From JBHIYN01 sp041984235 (GTDB taxonomy: Bacteria > Pseudomonadota > Gammaproteobacteria > Ga0077536), in contig JBHIYN010000005.1 of NCBI GenBank assembly GCA_041984235.1, positions 186,001 to 250,000 on the forward strand: a stretch of DNA of 64,000 nt, written 5' to 3'. The notes below the pieces were generated by a model. That model saw only the letters and a list, made by a program, of their open reading frames with translations, searched no databases and was not told the origin of the DNA. The position numbers and the translations under genes were made by a program. This document shows, piece after piece, positions 36,365-44,728 of the stretch. Each line of letters opens with the position of its first letter. The first letter of the stretch is position 1.

Positions 36365-36854
36365 TCCGCGGCCGGACCCGGCCTTGCCCGCGCACGGACT
36401 GCGCACACCGGAGGACGCTGGTTACCGCGCCCGCTTTCGCCCTGGTGAGCGATGAACACACCGATCATGGGCGAACGTTCATGCATTCCTCGGGAAAAGC
36501 CGGGCTCGACGTCTGGTACGACTGGTATTGGAAAGGATGCGCGGGTTCGGCTACCGCTACAGGCACCGGCTTCCCGGCTCCCCGCGTCTGCTGCCGTAAC
36601 CGGCGGGCTCGTCGGCAGGTGCTCGTCTTCGGGATCGCAGCGCGGGCCGACCGCAGCCGGTGCCCGGGACATTCCGCCCGCCGGAGCGATGGCAGATCTT
36701 TCTCTGGCCGTGACTTTCCTGCACATGCCAATCCGGAGCCGCCAGGCATACCTCGCGCAGACGCGTCCCGATACACCGGTACGCATCTTGCTTGTCGAGT
36801 GACTGAACACTGAATACACGTAGCGCAGCCGAACGTGGCTGCGGAGGAGCACCA
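36365..36854. other. 490-bp non-coding gap after cusA
   Basis: No credible gene is seen. The gap holds the decayed tRNA-Leu 3' segment at 36,522-36,567 and, at its end, the GGAGGAG ribosome-binding site of the next gene. Open frames across it lack family resemblance on either strand. Confidence 0.5.
36522..36567 (+). repeat. Decayed tRNA-Leu 3' half, attachment-site remnant 3
   Basis: It aligns without gaps to 26,993-27,038 of the intact tRNA-Leu with 36/46 matches, including CTGGTAT, AAGGATG and GCGGGTTCG blocks. It covers part of the anticodon arm, the variable arm, the T arm and the acceptor strand. It is most simply an old attachment-site copy that has drifted. Confidence 0.6.
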
Positions 36855-37604
36855 ATGAACGCGACCGCAATTCTGTATCGCATGGTTACCGACGAGCACG
36901 TCTGCCCATATGGCCTCAAGGCCAGGCACCTGCTGCGCAGAAACGGATACGAGGTCGACGACAGGAAGCTGACCTCGCGCGAGGAGGCCGAGTCGTTCAA
37001 GCGCCGCGAGGGCGTCGATACCACGCCCCAGGCGTTCGTGGATGGCGAGCGTATCGGCGGCTACGAGGACGTCCGGCGATTTCTCGACCAGGGCGGCGAA
37101 GTGGCCGAGGACGACGAGACGACCTATCAGCCCGTCGTTGCCGTTTTCGCCACCACCTTCCTCATGGCCCTGGCGGCAGCCTGGGCCATGACCGGCGAGG
37201 TCTGGACGATGAAGGCGGCGGAATGGTTCGTGGCGTTCTCGATGTGCGTGCTCGCCATCCTGAAGCTCCGCGATCTCGAGAGCTTCTCCCTGCAGTTCCT
37301 GAACTATGACCTGCTCGCGCAGCGATACGTGCCTTACGCGTACTTCTATCCGTTTGCCGAGGCCGCGGCCGGCGTGCTGATGATCGCCGGTGCCGTTATC
37401 GCGGTGGCGGCGCCGCTGGCCCTTTTCATCGGCACGGTGGGCGCCGTTTCGGTGGCGAAGGCGGTCTACGTGGACAAGCGCGAGCTGCGCTGCGCGTGCG
37501 TCGGCGGAAACTCCAACGTCCCGCTGGGCGCGATTTCGCTGACCGAGAACCTCATGATGATGGCCATGGGCACGTGGATGCTGGCCTCGCGCGTCGTTGC
37601 CTAG
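36855..37604 (+). CDS. Glutaredoxin-MauE fusion membrane protein
   Basis: The 249-residue product joins an N-terminal glutaredoxin domain (residues about 1-80, active site CPYG, with VDTTPQAFVDGERIGGYED binding-loop residues) to a four-helix MauE/DoxX-like membrane domain. Near the last helix it carries a CAC motif in ELRCACVGGNSNVPLG, a likely second redox-active pair. MauE-type proteins pass reducing equivalents to periplasmic partners. Placed between cusA and the copAB genes it may keep copper or thiols reduced, but no substrate can be named. A strong GGAGGAG precedes the ATG at 36855. Confidence 0.82.
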   Translation: MNATAILYRMVTDEHVCPYGLKARHLLRRNGYEVDDRKLTSREEAESFKRREGVDTTPQAFVDGERIGGYEDVRRFLDQGGEVAEDDETTYQPVVAVFATTFLMALAAAWAMTGEVWTMKAAEWFVAFSMCVLAILKLRDLESFSLQFLNYDLLAQRYVPYAYFYPFAEAAAGVLMIAGAVIAVAAPLALFIGTVGAVSVAKAVYVDKRELRCACVGGNSNVPLGAISLTENLMMMAMGTWMLASRVVA

Positions 37605-37709
37605 CGGCGCGCGCGGAGCCGGGCCCTTCCCGGCTCGGGCCCGGTGCACAGCCGGGCGGAACGCCGGCCGACCGTCGGACCGGGCGCTGGCACCGCGAGG
37701 ACCGGGCCG

Positions 37710-38450
37710 TCAGAACCAGAACCGCACGCCGGCGACGACGGCGGTAATCGACGCCGGCTCCCCGGCCCGGCGCGCGATGTCCCGCGTCTCGCCGTGCAGG
37801 CGCTCCCACGAAATACCGATATAAGGCGCGAACTCGCGGCGGACCTGGTAGCGCAGGCGCAGCCCGAGTTCGGTCGCGTTGAGACCGCTGCCGCGGTCCA
37901 CCTGCGGGATGTCGGAGAAGGCCGCGTTGAGCTCCAGGCGCGGCTGCAGCACGAGGCGCTGGGTAATGTTGACGTTGTACTCGACCTCCAGTCGTGCCGT
38001 GACCTCGCCGTCCTCGTCGATGAACAGTGCGCTGTCGAGCTCGAACTCGTAGGGAACCACGCCCTGGATGCCGAGCACCGCGTGCGTCAGCTCGGGGTTC
38101 GGGCTGAAGTCGTGACGCAATCCCACCTGCCAGTCCCAGAACGGCGCGATCAACCGGCTGTAGAGCAGCTGCAGCTCGGCGCTCTCGGGCGTGTGCCCGA
38201 ACTCGCCTTCGCCCTCCGTCTTGACCCAGGCCCGGTTGCGCCCGCTGCCATACCAGCCCTGCACGTCCCACACGTAGCCATCGACCTCGTCGGCGAAGCG
38301 CGTCTCGACCCGATCGCCGAGCAACATGCCGTAATGGGTGTGGTGCATGGGGGACGGCCAGTCGTCCGGCGTTCCGGCCGGGTCGTAGGCGGGCGCCTGA
38401 AGTGCGGCGGTCAGCGCGGCGAGCCCCGCAAGATAATGCACGGACTTCAT
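37710..38450 (-). CDS. copB: Copper resistance protein CopB (outer membrane)
   Basis: Outer-membrane copper-resistance protein of the PcoB/CopB family. The 246-residue product has a signal peptide (MKSVHYLAGLAALTAALQAPA), a short His/Met region (PSPMHHTHYGMLLGDRVE), then a beta-barrel ending in VAGVRFWF with the terminal aromatic typical of outer-membrane proteins. WDVQGWYGSGRNRAWVKTEGEG and NATELGLRLRYQVRREFAPYIG are family signatures. The start overlaps the copA stop as ATGA. The long Met-rich N-terminal extension of some CopB proteins is missing. Confidence 0.93.
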   Translation of the reverse strand: MKSVHYLAGLAALTAALQAPAYDPAGTPDDWPSPMHHTHYGMLLGDRVETRFADEVDGYVWDVQGWYGSGRNRAWVKTEGEGEFGHTPESAELQLLYSRLIAPFWDWQVGLRHDFSPNPELTHAVLGIQGVVPYEFELDSALFIDEDGEVTARLEVEYNVNITQRLVLQPRLELNAAFSDIPQVDRGSGLNATELGLRLRYQVRREFAPYIGISWERLHGETRDIARRAGEPASITAVVAGVRFWF

Positions 38451-40270
38451 GCGGAGCCCTCCTGATTGACCCGCACGACCCGGAACATGCCCATCTCCAT
38501 GTGGTAGAGCAGGTGGCAGTGGAACGCCCAGCGGCCTGGCGCATCGGCCGTGATCAGGGCGGATACCCGCGCCGCGGGCATCACGTTGATGGTGTGCTTG
38601 CGCGGGATACGCCGGCCGTGTCCGTTCTCCAGCTCCATCCACATGCCGTGCAGGTGTATGGGGTGGTTCATCATCGTGTCGTTGACCAGGATGAGGCGCA
38701 GGCGCTCCTGGTGGTAGAACTCGATCGGGCCGTCGACCTCGTGGAACTGCTTGCCGTCGAACGACCACATGTAGCGCTCCATGTGCCCGGTCAGGTGCAG
38801 CTCGATCTCCCGGCCCGGTTCGCGGTCGTCGAAGCGGTCGTCGCGGCGGACGAGGTCGCGGTACACGAGTACGCGGTGCGGCACGCCGACGAGACCGGTG
38901 CCACGCTCGCCCAGCCGGTCGCGCTGGAGCTGCGCGACACTGATGTTGCCGGGGCCGTGGTCATCCTCGTCGTGGCGCGCGACGACCGGCCCGAACCCGT
39001 TCATGTCAGCCATCGCCATGCCGGCATGACCGCCATGGCCGGCGTGCCCTGCGTGGGCGCCCGCACCGCCAGCGGTGCCGCCAGCCGCGTCGTGCCCGCC
39101 TTCTCCGCCGCCGTGCATCTGCATGTCCATGCCCATGTCGACCATGTCCAGCAACGGGCGCGGCCTGAGCGGGGGGATTGGCGCCGACAGGCCCGGCGCG
39201 GTGGCGAGGGTACCGGCAGCATAGCCGCTGCGATCCATGCTCTCGGCCATCACCGTGTAGGCGACCTCACCGCGCGGCTCGACGACGACGTCGTAGGTCT
39301 CGGCAACGCCGATCTGGAATTCGTCGGTCTCGACCGGCTCGACCGGCTGGCCGTCCGCCGCGACCACCGTCATCGCCAGCCCCGGAATGCGCACGTTGAA
39401 GAACGACATCGCCGAGCCGTTGATGAAGCGCAGGCGCACGCGCTCGCCCGGGGCGAACAGGCCGGTCCAGTTACCGGCCGGGTGCAGGCCGTTCATGAGG
39501 TAGGTGTAGGTAGCACCGGTCACGTCGGCGATGTCGGTTGGCATCATGCGCATGCGATCCCACGCCAGCTTGGTCTGCCACGCTTCGCGCGCCGTCATGT
39601 CGCCGGTCGCGAACAGGGAGCTCGCCGTGAACTGCTGGAAGTTGTAGTAGTCGCTCATCTTCTTGAGCTTGGCCAGCACCCGGTACGGGTCCTCGAAAGT
39701 CCAGTCCGTCAGCATGACGACGTAATCCCGATCACAGGCGACGGGATCGGGCTCGCGCGGGTGCACGACGAGCGGGCCGTACACGCCGGATTGCTCCTGC
39801 AGGCCGGAGTGGCTGTGGTACCAGTAGGTGCCGCTCTGGACGACGGGGAAACGGTAGCGAAACGTCTCTCCGGGGGCGATACCGTGGAAGGTGACGCCGG
39901 GAACGCCGTCCATCTCGAACGGCAGCAGGATGCCGTGCCAGTGGATCGAGGTGGACTCGCCGAGGTGGTTGGTCACGTCGAGGATGACTTCACGCCCTTC
40001 CTGCCACTCGAGCAGGGGCCCGGGGACTGAGTCGTTGATCGTCATCGCCTGCCCGATACCGCCTGCGATATCGAGACGCTGCCCGCGTATTGCCAGCTCG
40101 AACCGGAGCGGCCCCGACGACGCGCGAAGGCCCCCTCGTGAAACCGGTGCGCCGTGGACCCAGCCCGGCAGCATATTGCCCACGCCGAAGGCCGCAGTGC
40201 CCGCCAGAGCCTGCCGGACGAAACGGCGCCGGCTTTCGAGTGTTGCACCGGGCTGATGAGAACGTGACAT
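38447..40270 (-). CDS. copA: Copper resistance multicopper oxidase CopA (PcoA type)
   Basis: Periplasmic multicopper oxidase thought to oxidise Cu(I) and sequester copper. The 607-residue product carries a Tat signal (ESRRRFVRQALAGTAAFG), copper-ligand motifs HWHG and WYHSHSG, HPIHLHG and HCHLLYHMEMGM, and a Met/His-rich insert before the last domain (DMVDMGMDMQMHGGG through HAGHAGHGGHAGMAMADM). The ATG at 40268-40270 has AGGAG upstream; the frame is open further upstream. It is translationally coupled to copB. Confidence 0.95.
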   Translation of the reverse strand: MSRSHQPGATLESRRRFVRQALAGTAAFGVGNMLPGWVHGAPVSRGGLRASSGPLRFELAIRGQRLDIAGGIGQAMTINDSVPGPLLEWQEGREVILDVTNHLGESTSIHWHGILLPFEMDGVPGVTFHGIAPGETFRYRFPVVQSGTYWYHSHSGLQEQSGVYGPLVVHPREPDPVACDRDYVVMLTDWTFEDPYRVLAKLKKMSDYYNFQQFTASSLFATGDMTAREAWQTKLAWDRMRMMPTDIADVTGATYTYLMNGLHPAGNWTGLFAPGERVRLRFINGSAMSFFNVRIPGLAMTVVAADGQPVEPVETDEFQIGVAETYDVVVEPRGEVAYTVMAESMDRSGYAAGTLATAPGLSAPIPPLRPRPLLDMVDMGMDMQMHGGGEGGHDAAGGTAGGAGAHAGHAGHGGHAGMAMADMNGFGPVVARHDEDDHGPGNISVAQLQRDRLGERGTGLVGVPHRVLVYRDLVRRDDRFDDREPGREIELHLTGHMERYMWSFDGKQFHEVDGPIEFYHQERLRLILVNDTMMNHPIHLHGMWMELENGHGRRIPRKHTINVMPAARVSALITADAPGRWAFHCHLLYHMEMGMFRVVRVNQEGSA

Positions 40271-40434
40271 GAGCGCTCCTCGTGAATTTTTCGCCGCGCG
40301 GCAGAACATTGGCGGCGGATCGATGATGTTGAACAGGTTACGCGCCGTGCGGCTCAGCGGCTTTCCTGCGACGGTCCGCGTGCTGCTGCCAGCCGAATAG
40401 CCGCGAGCGTCCTGCCGACGATGAATCACGCGAC

Positions 40435-40467
40435 GATTCGTTCTGCGATTCGTTCTGCGATGCGTTC
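40435..40467. repeat. Short tandem repeat upstream of copA
   Basis: GATTCGTTCTGC occurs twice in tandem (40435-40446, 40447-40458), followed by a partial third unit GATGCGTTC. It lies about 165-200 bp upstream of the copA start. No function can be assigned. Confidence 0.6.
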
Positions 40468-40470
40468 ATG

Positions 40471-40790
40471 GCGCCTTGCCCGCGCAATCCCTCCGGCACA
40501 TCGCGGTCACTAAACGGGGCTGCGTTTTCGGCTCCTGGTCGAAGTCGAAGGTATCGTTGAGGAAAGTTGGCGGTGCCATCCCGGATCTGGGGGTCCGCTG
40601 GCCCCCGGCCCGGTCAGGGACGGCGGCAACCGCGTCGGCGCGCGCACGGACTCCGGCGAGACCGGGCTTCCCGCGCAAACCGCCGCGACGGCGACATCCA
40701 GCCTCAGCGCGTGCGGCGATGTGGGCGGCGATGCCGGGCCCGCCTGCACGACCGCCGCCCGCGACAGCGACCTGCGGGGCAAGCGCGCGA
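40471..40790. other. 320-bp gap between copA and the MerR gene without a supportable gene
   Basis: Several overlapping frames are open on both strands but none has recognisable sequence or a good start. The promoter for copA-copB should lie here or just downstream. No clear MerR-type dyad or sigma-70 box was seen. Confidence 0.4.
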
Positions 40791-41243
40791 TCATTTCCAG
40801 GCAGCCCCACACGCGCCGCGATCCCGTGACTGATGCGTGGCAGGCACCCCATTGCGGATCACCGGACACTGCGCGGACTCGTCACGGCCGCACCCGGATT
40901 GGTCCCAGCCCGCGACGAGACGCTCCATGCACCGGGCCATTTCCTCGAGCGCGGTAATCTCACGGCGTATATCTGCGAGACGTGCCCGAACGCTCTGCCG
41001 CAGACGCGCGCAGCATTGCGAGGTCCCGGCACGCTGGCGGTCGAGCATGTCACGGATGTCGGTGAGCCTCAGTCCGCACGCCTGTGCATCACGGATGAAA
41101 CCGATTCTTTCCACCTCACGGGATTCGAAGCGACGATAGCCGTTCGGTTCGCGTGTCACCGGGCGCACGAGCCCGATACGGGCGTAGTAGCGCACCACCT
41201 CGGGCTTCTCCCCGGCAGCGCGCGCGAGATCCTTGAGCAACAT
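40791..41243 (-). CDS. MerR-family heavy-metal-responsive regulator
   Basis: The 150-residue product has the MerR N-terminal winged helix (LLKDLARAAGEKPEVVRYYARIGLV, then GYRRFESREVERIGFI), a dimerisation helix, and cysteines where metal-sensing family members bind metal (GTSQCC near residue 77, GCGRDESAQC near the C-terminus). The Cys pattern is closer to the ZntR/CadR/PbrR group than to CueR, whose loop has a fixed C-x7-C spacing, so the inducer is uncertain. It is next to the copAB genes and in the same orientation. Confidence 0.88.
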   Translation of the reverse strand: MLLKDLARAAGEKPEVVRYYARIGLVRPVTREPNGYRRFESREVERIGFIRDAQACGLRLTDIRDMLDRQRAGTSQCCARLRQSVRARLADIRREITALEEMARCMERLVAGWDQSGCGRDESAQCPVIRNGVPATHQSRDRGACGAAWK

Positions 41244-41314
41244 ATGGCACCTCCACGACGAGAAAGTCCCGGCCGCGGCGGACGCCGCGCCGGCCAGTCA
41301 CGTGAGGTGTCTGC

Positions 41315-41752
41315 TTATAAGCGGAGTCGCTGGGTGAGCCGGTAGACGTCCGCTGGTCGCGTTCCGTCTGCCCATAGACGAGGCCTGGGAACGACCGGCC
41401 CCAGGCCGGCCGATATCAGATCCGCGTAGCCGATTCCGGCGCAAACGCGGTGGTCATGACCGTTGCTGCCATCGGCAGGCGGCCCGTCGGCACTGCCGAG
41501 ATGTGCATCAGGCTCACAGTCGAGCGCCGAAGCCGGCCCGGACAGGTCGTCGACCTTTGCCGCGTGGCGCGAAGCGCAGTCGTGGCGAGCGGGCTCCTGC
41601 CGGGTCTCGGCGGCTTCTGCGAAAGCGATACAGCACGGCTGGAACGCGCCGAGCAGCAGACTCAGGCACCACAGCGAGAGCAACGTCCGTGCACGGCGAC
41701 GCCGCGACGCGGTGCGGCGGCCAGGGCGGCTGTGCTCGGTAAACGGTCTCAT
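41315..41752 (-). CDS. Exported Cys/His-rich protein of unknown function
   Basis: The 145-residue product has a strongly basic N-terminus, a hydrophobic signal segment (TLLSLWCLSLLLGAFQ), and a mature part with scattered Cys and His (FQPCC, RHDCASRHAA, DCEPDAHLG, GHDHRVC). The C-terminus ends RPADVYRLTQRLRL. The ATG at 41752 was chosen since it directly precedes the signal; the frame opens earlier. No family was recognised. Location beside a metal-type MerR gene suggests a periplasmic metal-binding or sensing role. Confidence 0.55.
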   Translation of the reverse strand: MRPFTEHSRPGRRTASRRRRARTLLSLWCLSLLLGAFQPCCIAFAEAAETRQEPARHDCASRHAAKVDDLSGPASALDCEPDAHLGSADGPPADGSNGHDHRVCAGIGYADLISAGLGPVVPRPRLWADGTRPADVYRLTQRLRL

Positions 41753-41934
41753 GCGGCGACCCGCTGTGTGGTGCAACGCTGTCCAGTCTAGAACGCATCC
41801 GGTGCTCTGACTACCCGTGTCCTGCACCCACGTTGCCGACCACGCTCCGAGGCCGATAATGACTCCGGGCAGGGCGGCGGCGCCCCGATCTCAGGTAGCC
41901 GCTGGCCAGATGCGGGAGACAGCCGGAGCTGACC

Positions 41935-42684
41935 ATGAGCGGATACAAGCACGAACTGCGCCGACTCCAGATTGGCCTGGTGCGCTTCCAACGCCACCTC
42001 ATCGAGCACGGGCACCGCGCGCTGGTGATCCTGGAGGGCCGCGACGCGGCCGGCAAGGACGGGGTAGTCAAACGCTTCACGGCCCACCTCAGCCCGCGCG
42101 AGACGCGTACCCTCGCCCTCGGCCGCCCCTCCAGCCACGATCGCGACGCCTGGTACTTCCAGCGTTTCGTGCCACACCTGCCGGTGCGCGGCGAGACCGT
42201 GTTGTTCAACCGCAGCTGGTACAACCGCGCCGGGGTCGAACGCGTCATGGGCTTCTGCAGCGACGACGAGTACGCCGCGTTCATGGCCCACGTGGTGACC
42301 TTCGAAACGCTGCTGGTCGACGCCGGCATCCAGATCTTCAAGTTCTACCTCGACATTTCCCGTTCGGAGCAGGCGCGGCGCCTCGCCGATCGCCGCAGGG
42401 ATCCGCTCAAGCAATGGAAGTCGAGCCCGGTGGACGCCGTCGCGCTCGACCACTGGACCGACTACGGCGCCGCGCGCGACGCGATGCTGACAACGACCGA
42501 CCACGAACGTGCACCCTGGATCGTGGTCTCGGCGAACGACAAGAAGCAGGCGCGCCTGAACGTGATCCGCTGGTTCCTGGCCAACGTCGAGTGCCCGGAC
42601 CGCGACGAGCACGAGGCCGTTCCGGACCGTAACGTCGTCGCGCGCTTCGCCGACCCGGACCGCCGCTTCGAACTCGCGCCATGA
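41935..42684 (+). CDS. ppk2: Polyphosphate kinase 2 family protein
   Basis: PPK2 enzymes use polyphosphate to phosphorylate nucleotides, or the reverse. The 249-residue product has the Walker A EGRDAAGKDGVVKRF near residue 35, the LSPRETRTLALGRPS loop, the second conserved segment RSWYNRAGVERVMGF, and RRRDPLKQWKSSPVD. The single PPK2 domain matches class I/III length. The substrate nucleotide cannot be read from sequence alone. The ATG at 41935 gives a normal start. Confidence 0.92.
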   Translation: MSGYKHELRRLQIGLVRFQRHLIEHGHRALVILEGRDAAGKDGVVKRFTAHLSPRETRTLALGRPSSHDRDAWYFQRFVPHLPVRGETVLFNRSWYNRAGVERVMGFCSDDEYAAFMAHVVTFETLLVDAGIQIFKFYLDISRSEQARRLADRRRDPLKQWKSSPVDAVALDHWTDYGAARDAMLTTTDHERAPWIVVSANDKKQARLNVIRWFLANVECPDRDEHEAVPDRNVVARFADPDRRFELAP

Positions 42685-42738
42685 TTCAGATGGCCAGGCC
42701 CCGCTTCGTCGCGGGCATGCACGCGGAGCGCTGAGATC

Positions 42739-43968
42739 GTGTCCACTCTGCCGGCAACAGCCGCGATCATCGGTGCCGGCCTGACCGGCCTCATGCTCGC
42801 TATGCGGAACGTGCGCACCAGCCCTGGGTGGCGCGCGACGGTGACTCCGCTGGCCTCGATCATCGGCAGCGGATTCCTGATCATCGCGCCGATGCTGCAC
42901 GCGCTGACCGGACGCTGGTCGCTGCTCGCCATAGCGGGCCTGTCCGCGCTAGCGTATGCCATTGGCAGCGTAATGCGCTTCAACGTCGCTGTCGCCGAGC
43001 CGCGCCTGCAGGCGCGCCATGATACCATGCTGAATCGCGTTGACCGCGTCTCGCAGCTCGTGCTCGGCGCGACCTACGCCGTGTCTGTTGCGTTCTATAC
43101 CAGTCTCTTCGTGGCTTTCCTGGCCCAGCGCGTACCCGCGCTCGAGCTGTCGCAGGCGGCCGTGACCAGCGTCGTGCTGATCGCGATCACGGCAGTTGCC
43201 TGGCGGCGGGGCACGCGGGGACTCGAGTCGATCGAGGTCACGGCGGTCACCGTCAAGCTCGCCATTATCGCCGGCGTCCTGGCCGGGCTCGCGCTGTACG
43301 ACGCGCAGCGCGCGATGCCGTGGTTCGAACATGCACCAATCGCCGACTTCTCGGCCTGGGACACGGCGGCCGCGCTCGCCGGCATGCTGATGGTGGCGCA
43401 GGGCTTCGAGACCACCCGCTTCACCGGCCACCTCTACCCACGACAGGTGCGCGTGCGCGCCGCGCGGCGCGCGCAGCTCGTCGCCGCCGGGATCTACGTC
43501 CTGTTCGTCGGGCTGACCTGTCCGCTGTACCTCGAGTTTCCCATCGCCGTGCTGACCGAGACGACGGTAAGCGAGACCCTCGGCCACGTGGCGCTGGTAT
43601 TTCCGTCGATGCTGTTCGTCGCCGCGGCGGCCAGCCAGCTCAGCGCGGCGCTTGCCGATACCATCGGCGGCGCCGGACTGATCACGGAGGCGGCGCCGGT
43701 TCCGCTGGGTGACACCGCAGGCTGCATGCTCATGGTCACCACGGCTCTGGCGATCGTCTGGACCACGGATGTCTTCGGCATCATCAACGTCGCCTCGAAA
43801 GGCTTCGCGCTCTACTACCTGCTACAGGTGCTGGTTACCGTTCGCGTGCTGCTGGGCGATCCGCACCGCGCCCGCCGTCGTCGCGTCGCCGGGCTCGCCG
43901 GCTGCGGCCTGCTGGCGGCGGCGTTGTTGTTCGTGGTCGTCTTCTCGCGCGCCGCGCCGCATGCATGA
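42739..43968 (+). CDS. APC-like multi-spanning membrane transporter
   Basis: The 409-residue product has about 11 hydrophobic segments. The SIIGSGFLIIAPMLH segment near residue 40 resembles the G-S/A-G unwound first helix of APC-fold transporters, and LAGMLMVAQGFETTRFTGHLYP resembles helix VI. Substrate is unknown. The GTG start at 42739 follows ppk2 by 54 bp, and the next gene begins 18 bp after its stop, so the three are probably cotranscribed. Confidence 0.65.
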   Translation: MSTLPATAAIIGAGLTGLMLAMRNVRTSPGWRATVTPLASIIGSGFLIIAPMLHALTGRWSLLAIAGLSALAYAIGSVMRFNVAVAEPRLQARHDTMLNRVDRVSQLVLGATYAVSVAFYTSLFVAFLAQRVPALELSQAAVTSVVLIAITAVAWRRGTRGLESIEVTAVTVKLAIIAGVLAGLALYDAQRAMPWFEHAPIADFSAWDTAAALAGMLMVAQGFETTRFTGHLYPRQVRVRAARRAQLVAAGIYVLFVGLTCPLYLEFPIAVLTETTVSETLGHVALVFPSMLFVAAAASQLSAALADTIGGAGLITEAAPVPLGDTAGCMLMVTTALAIVWTTDVFGIINVASKGFALYYLLQVLVTVRVLLGDPHRARRRRVAGLAGCGLLAAALLFVVVFSRAAPHA

Positions 43969-43986
43969 CACCCAGGAGAACGTGAC

Positions 43987-44703
43987 ATGAGCAGACTCCC
44001 CGTCGATCTCGTCTGGCTGTGCTGGTCGCTGGCCTTCCTGCTGGCGTGGCTGGCGCTCTACGTCCGGTTCGAGCGACACCGCGATGCGATGCTGCGGGTG
44101 AGCCTGTTCACCCTGCCTTTCGGCCTCACCGAGCCGCTGTTCGTGCCCGAGTACTGGTCGCCGCCGAGCCTGTTCGACCTCGCGCGGCGCACCGGCTTCG
44201 ACATCGAGAGCCTCATCTTCTGCTTCGGCATTGGCGGCGTGGGCGCGGTGCTCTACAACCTGGTCAGCGGTACCCGCCTGGTGCCGGTATCGCCGGACTG
44301 CCGCGCACGTCCCCTGCACCGTTATCACCGTCTCGCCATCGCGTCGCCGTTCCTGGCCTTTCTGCCGCTCTACTTCCTGCCCTGGAACGTCATCTACGCC
44401 GCCATCGCGGCGATGGCGATCGGTGGCGCGGCAACCCTGCTGTGCCGGCCCGACCTGCGCGCGACGACCTGGCTCGGCGCGCTGCTGTTCACCGGCTACT
44501 ACTGGATCTTCATGCAGGGGCTGGACTGGCTCCACCCGGGCTACATCGACGCGGTATGGAACCACGCGGCGCTGAGCGGCTGGCGCGTGTACGACGTGCC
44601 GGTCGAGGAGCTCCTGTTCGCCGCCGGCTTCGGCTGGTACTGGGCCGGAGTCTACGGGCACTACACCTGGCAGCGCCCCGAGCCGCTGCCGCCGCCGGGC
44701 TGA
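43987..44703 (+). CDS. Lycopene-cyclase-domain-like membrane protein
   Basis: The 238-residue product has six to seven hydrophobic segments. The C-terminal VYDVPVEELLFAAGFGWYWAGVYGHY resembles the conserved P-x-E-E segment of heterodimeric/CarR-type lycopene beta-cyclases, as does FGLTEPLFVPEYWSPPSLF near residue 45. No other carotenoid gene is in the window, so the role may differ from classical carotenoid cyclisation. An AGGAG-type site precedes the ATG at 43987. It converges on the ABC transporter genes. Confidence 0.6.
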   Translation: MSRLPVDLVWLCWSLAFLLAWLALYVRFERHRDAMLRVSLFTLPFGLTEPLFVPEYWSPPSLFDLARRTGFDIESLIFCFGIGGVGAVLYNLVSGTRLVPVSPDCRARPLHRYHRLAIASPFLAFLPLYFLPWNVIYAAIAAMAIGGAATLLCRPDLRATTWLGALLFTGYYWIFMQGLDWLHPGYIDAVWNHAALSGWRVYDVPVEELLFAAGFGWYWAGVYGHYTWQRPEPLPPPG

Positions 44704-44728
44704 ACGGGGCGCACCGGACGGGCAACGT

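Noticed and set aside
36445..36813. Open frames of 116-122 residues in the gap after cusA
   Set aside because: They cover the decayed tRNA fragment and show no protein-like pattern.
40466..40869. Overlapping minus-strand open frames (128 and 119 residues) between copA and the MerR gene
   Set aside because: They have no recognisable sequence, no good ribosome-binding site, and conflicting frames; possibly a gene remnant, but not supportable.
41244..41314. A MerR-type operator between the MerR gene at 40,791 and the Cys/His-rich gene
   Set aside because: No TTGACC-like box with a 19-20 bp spacer or clear dyad was found in this short gap.
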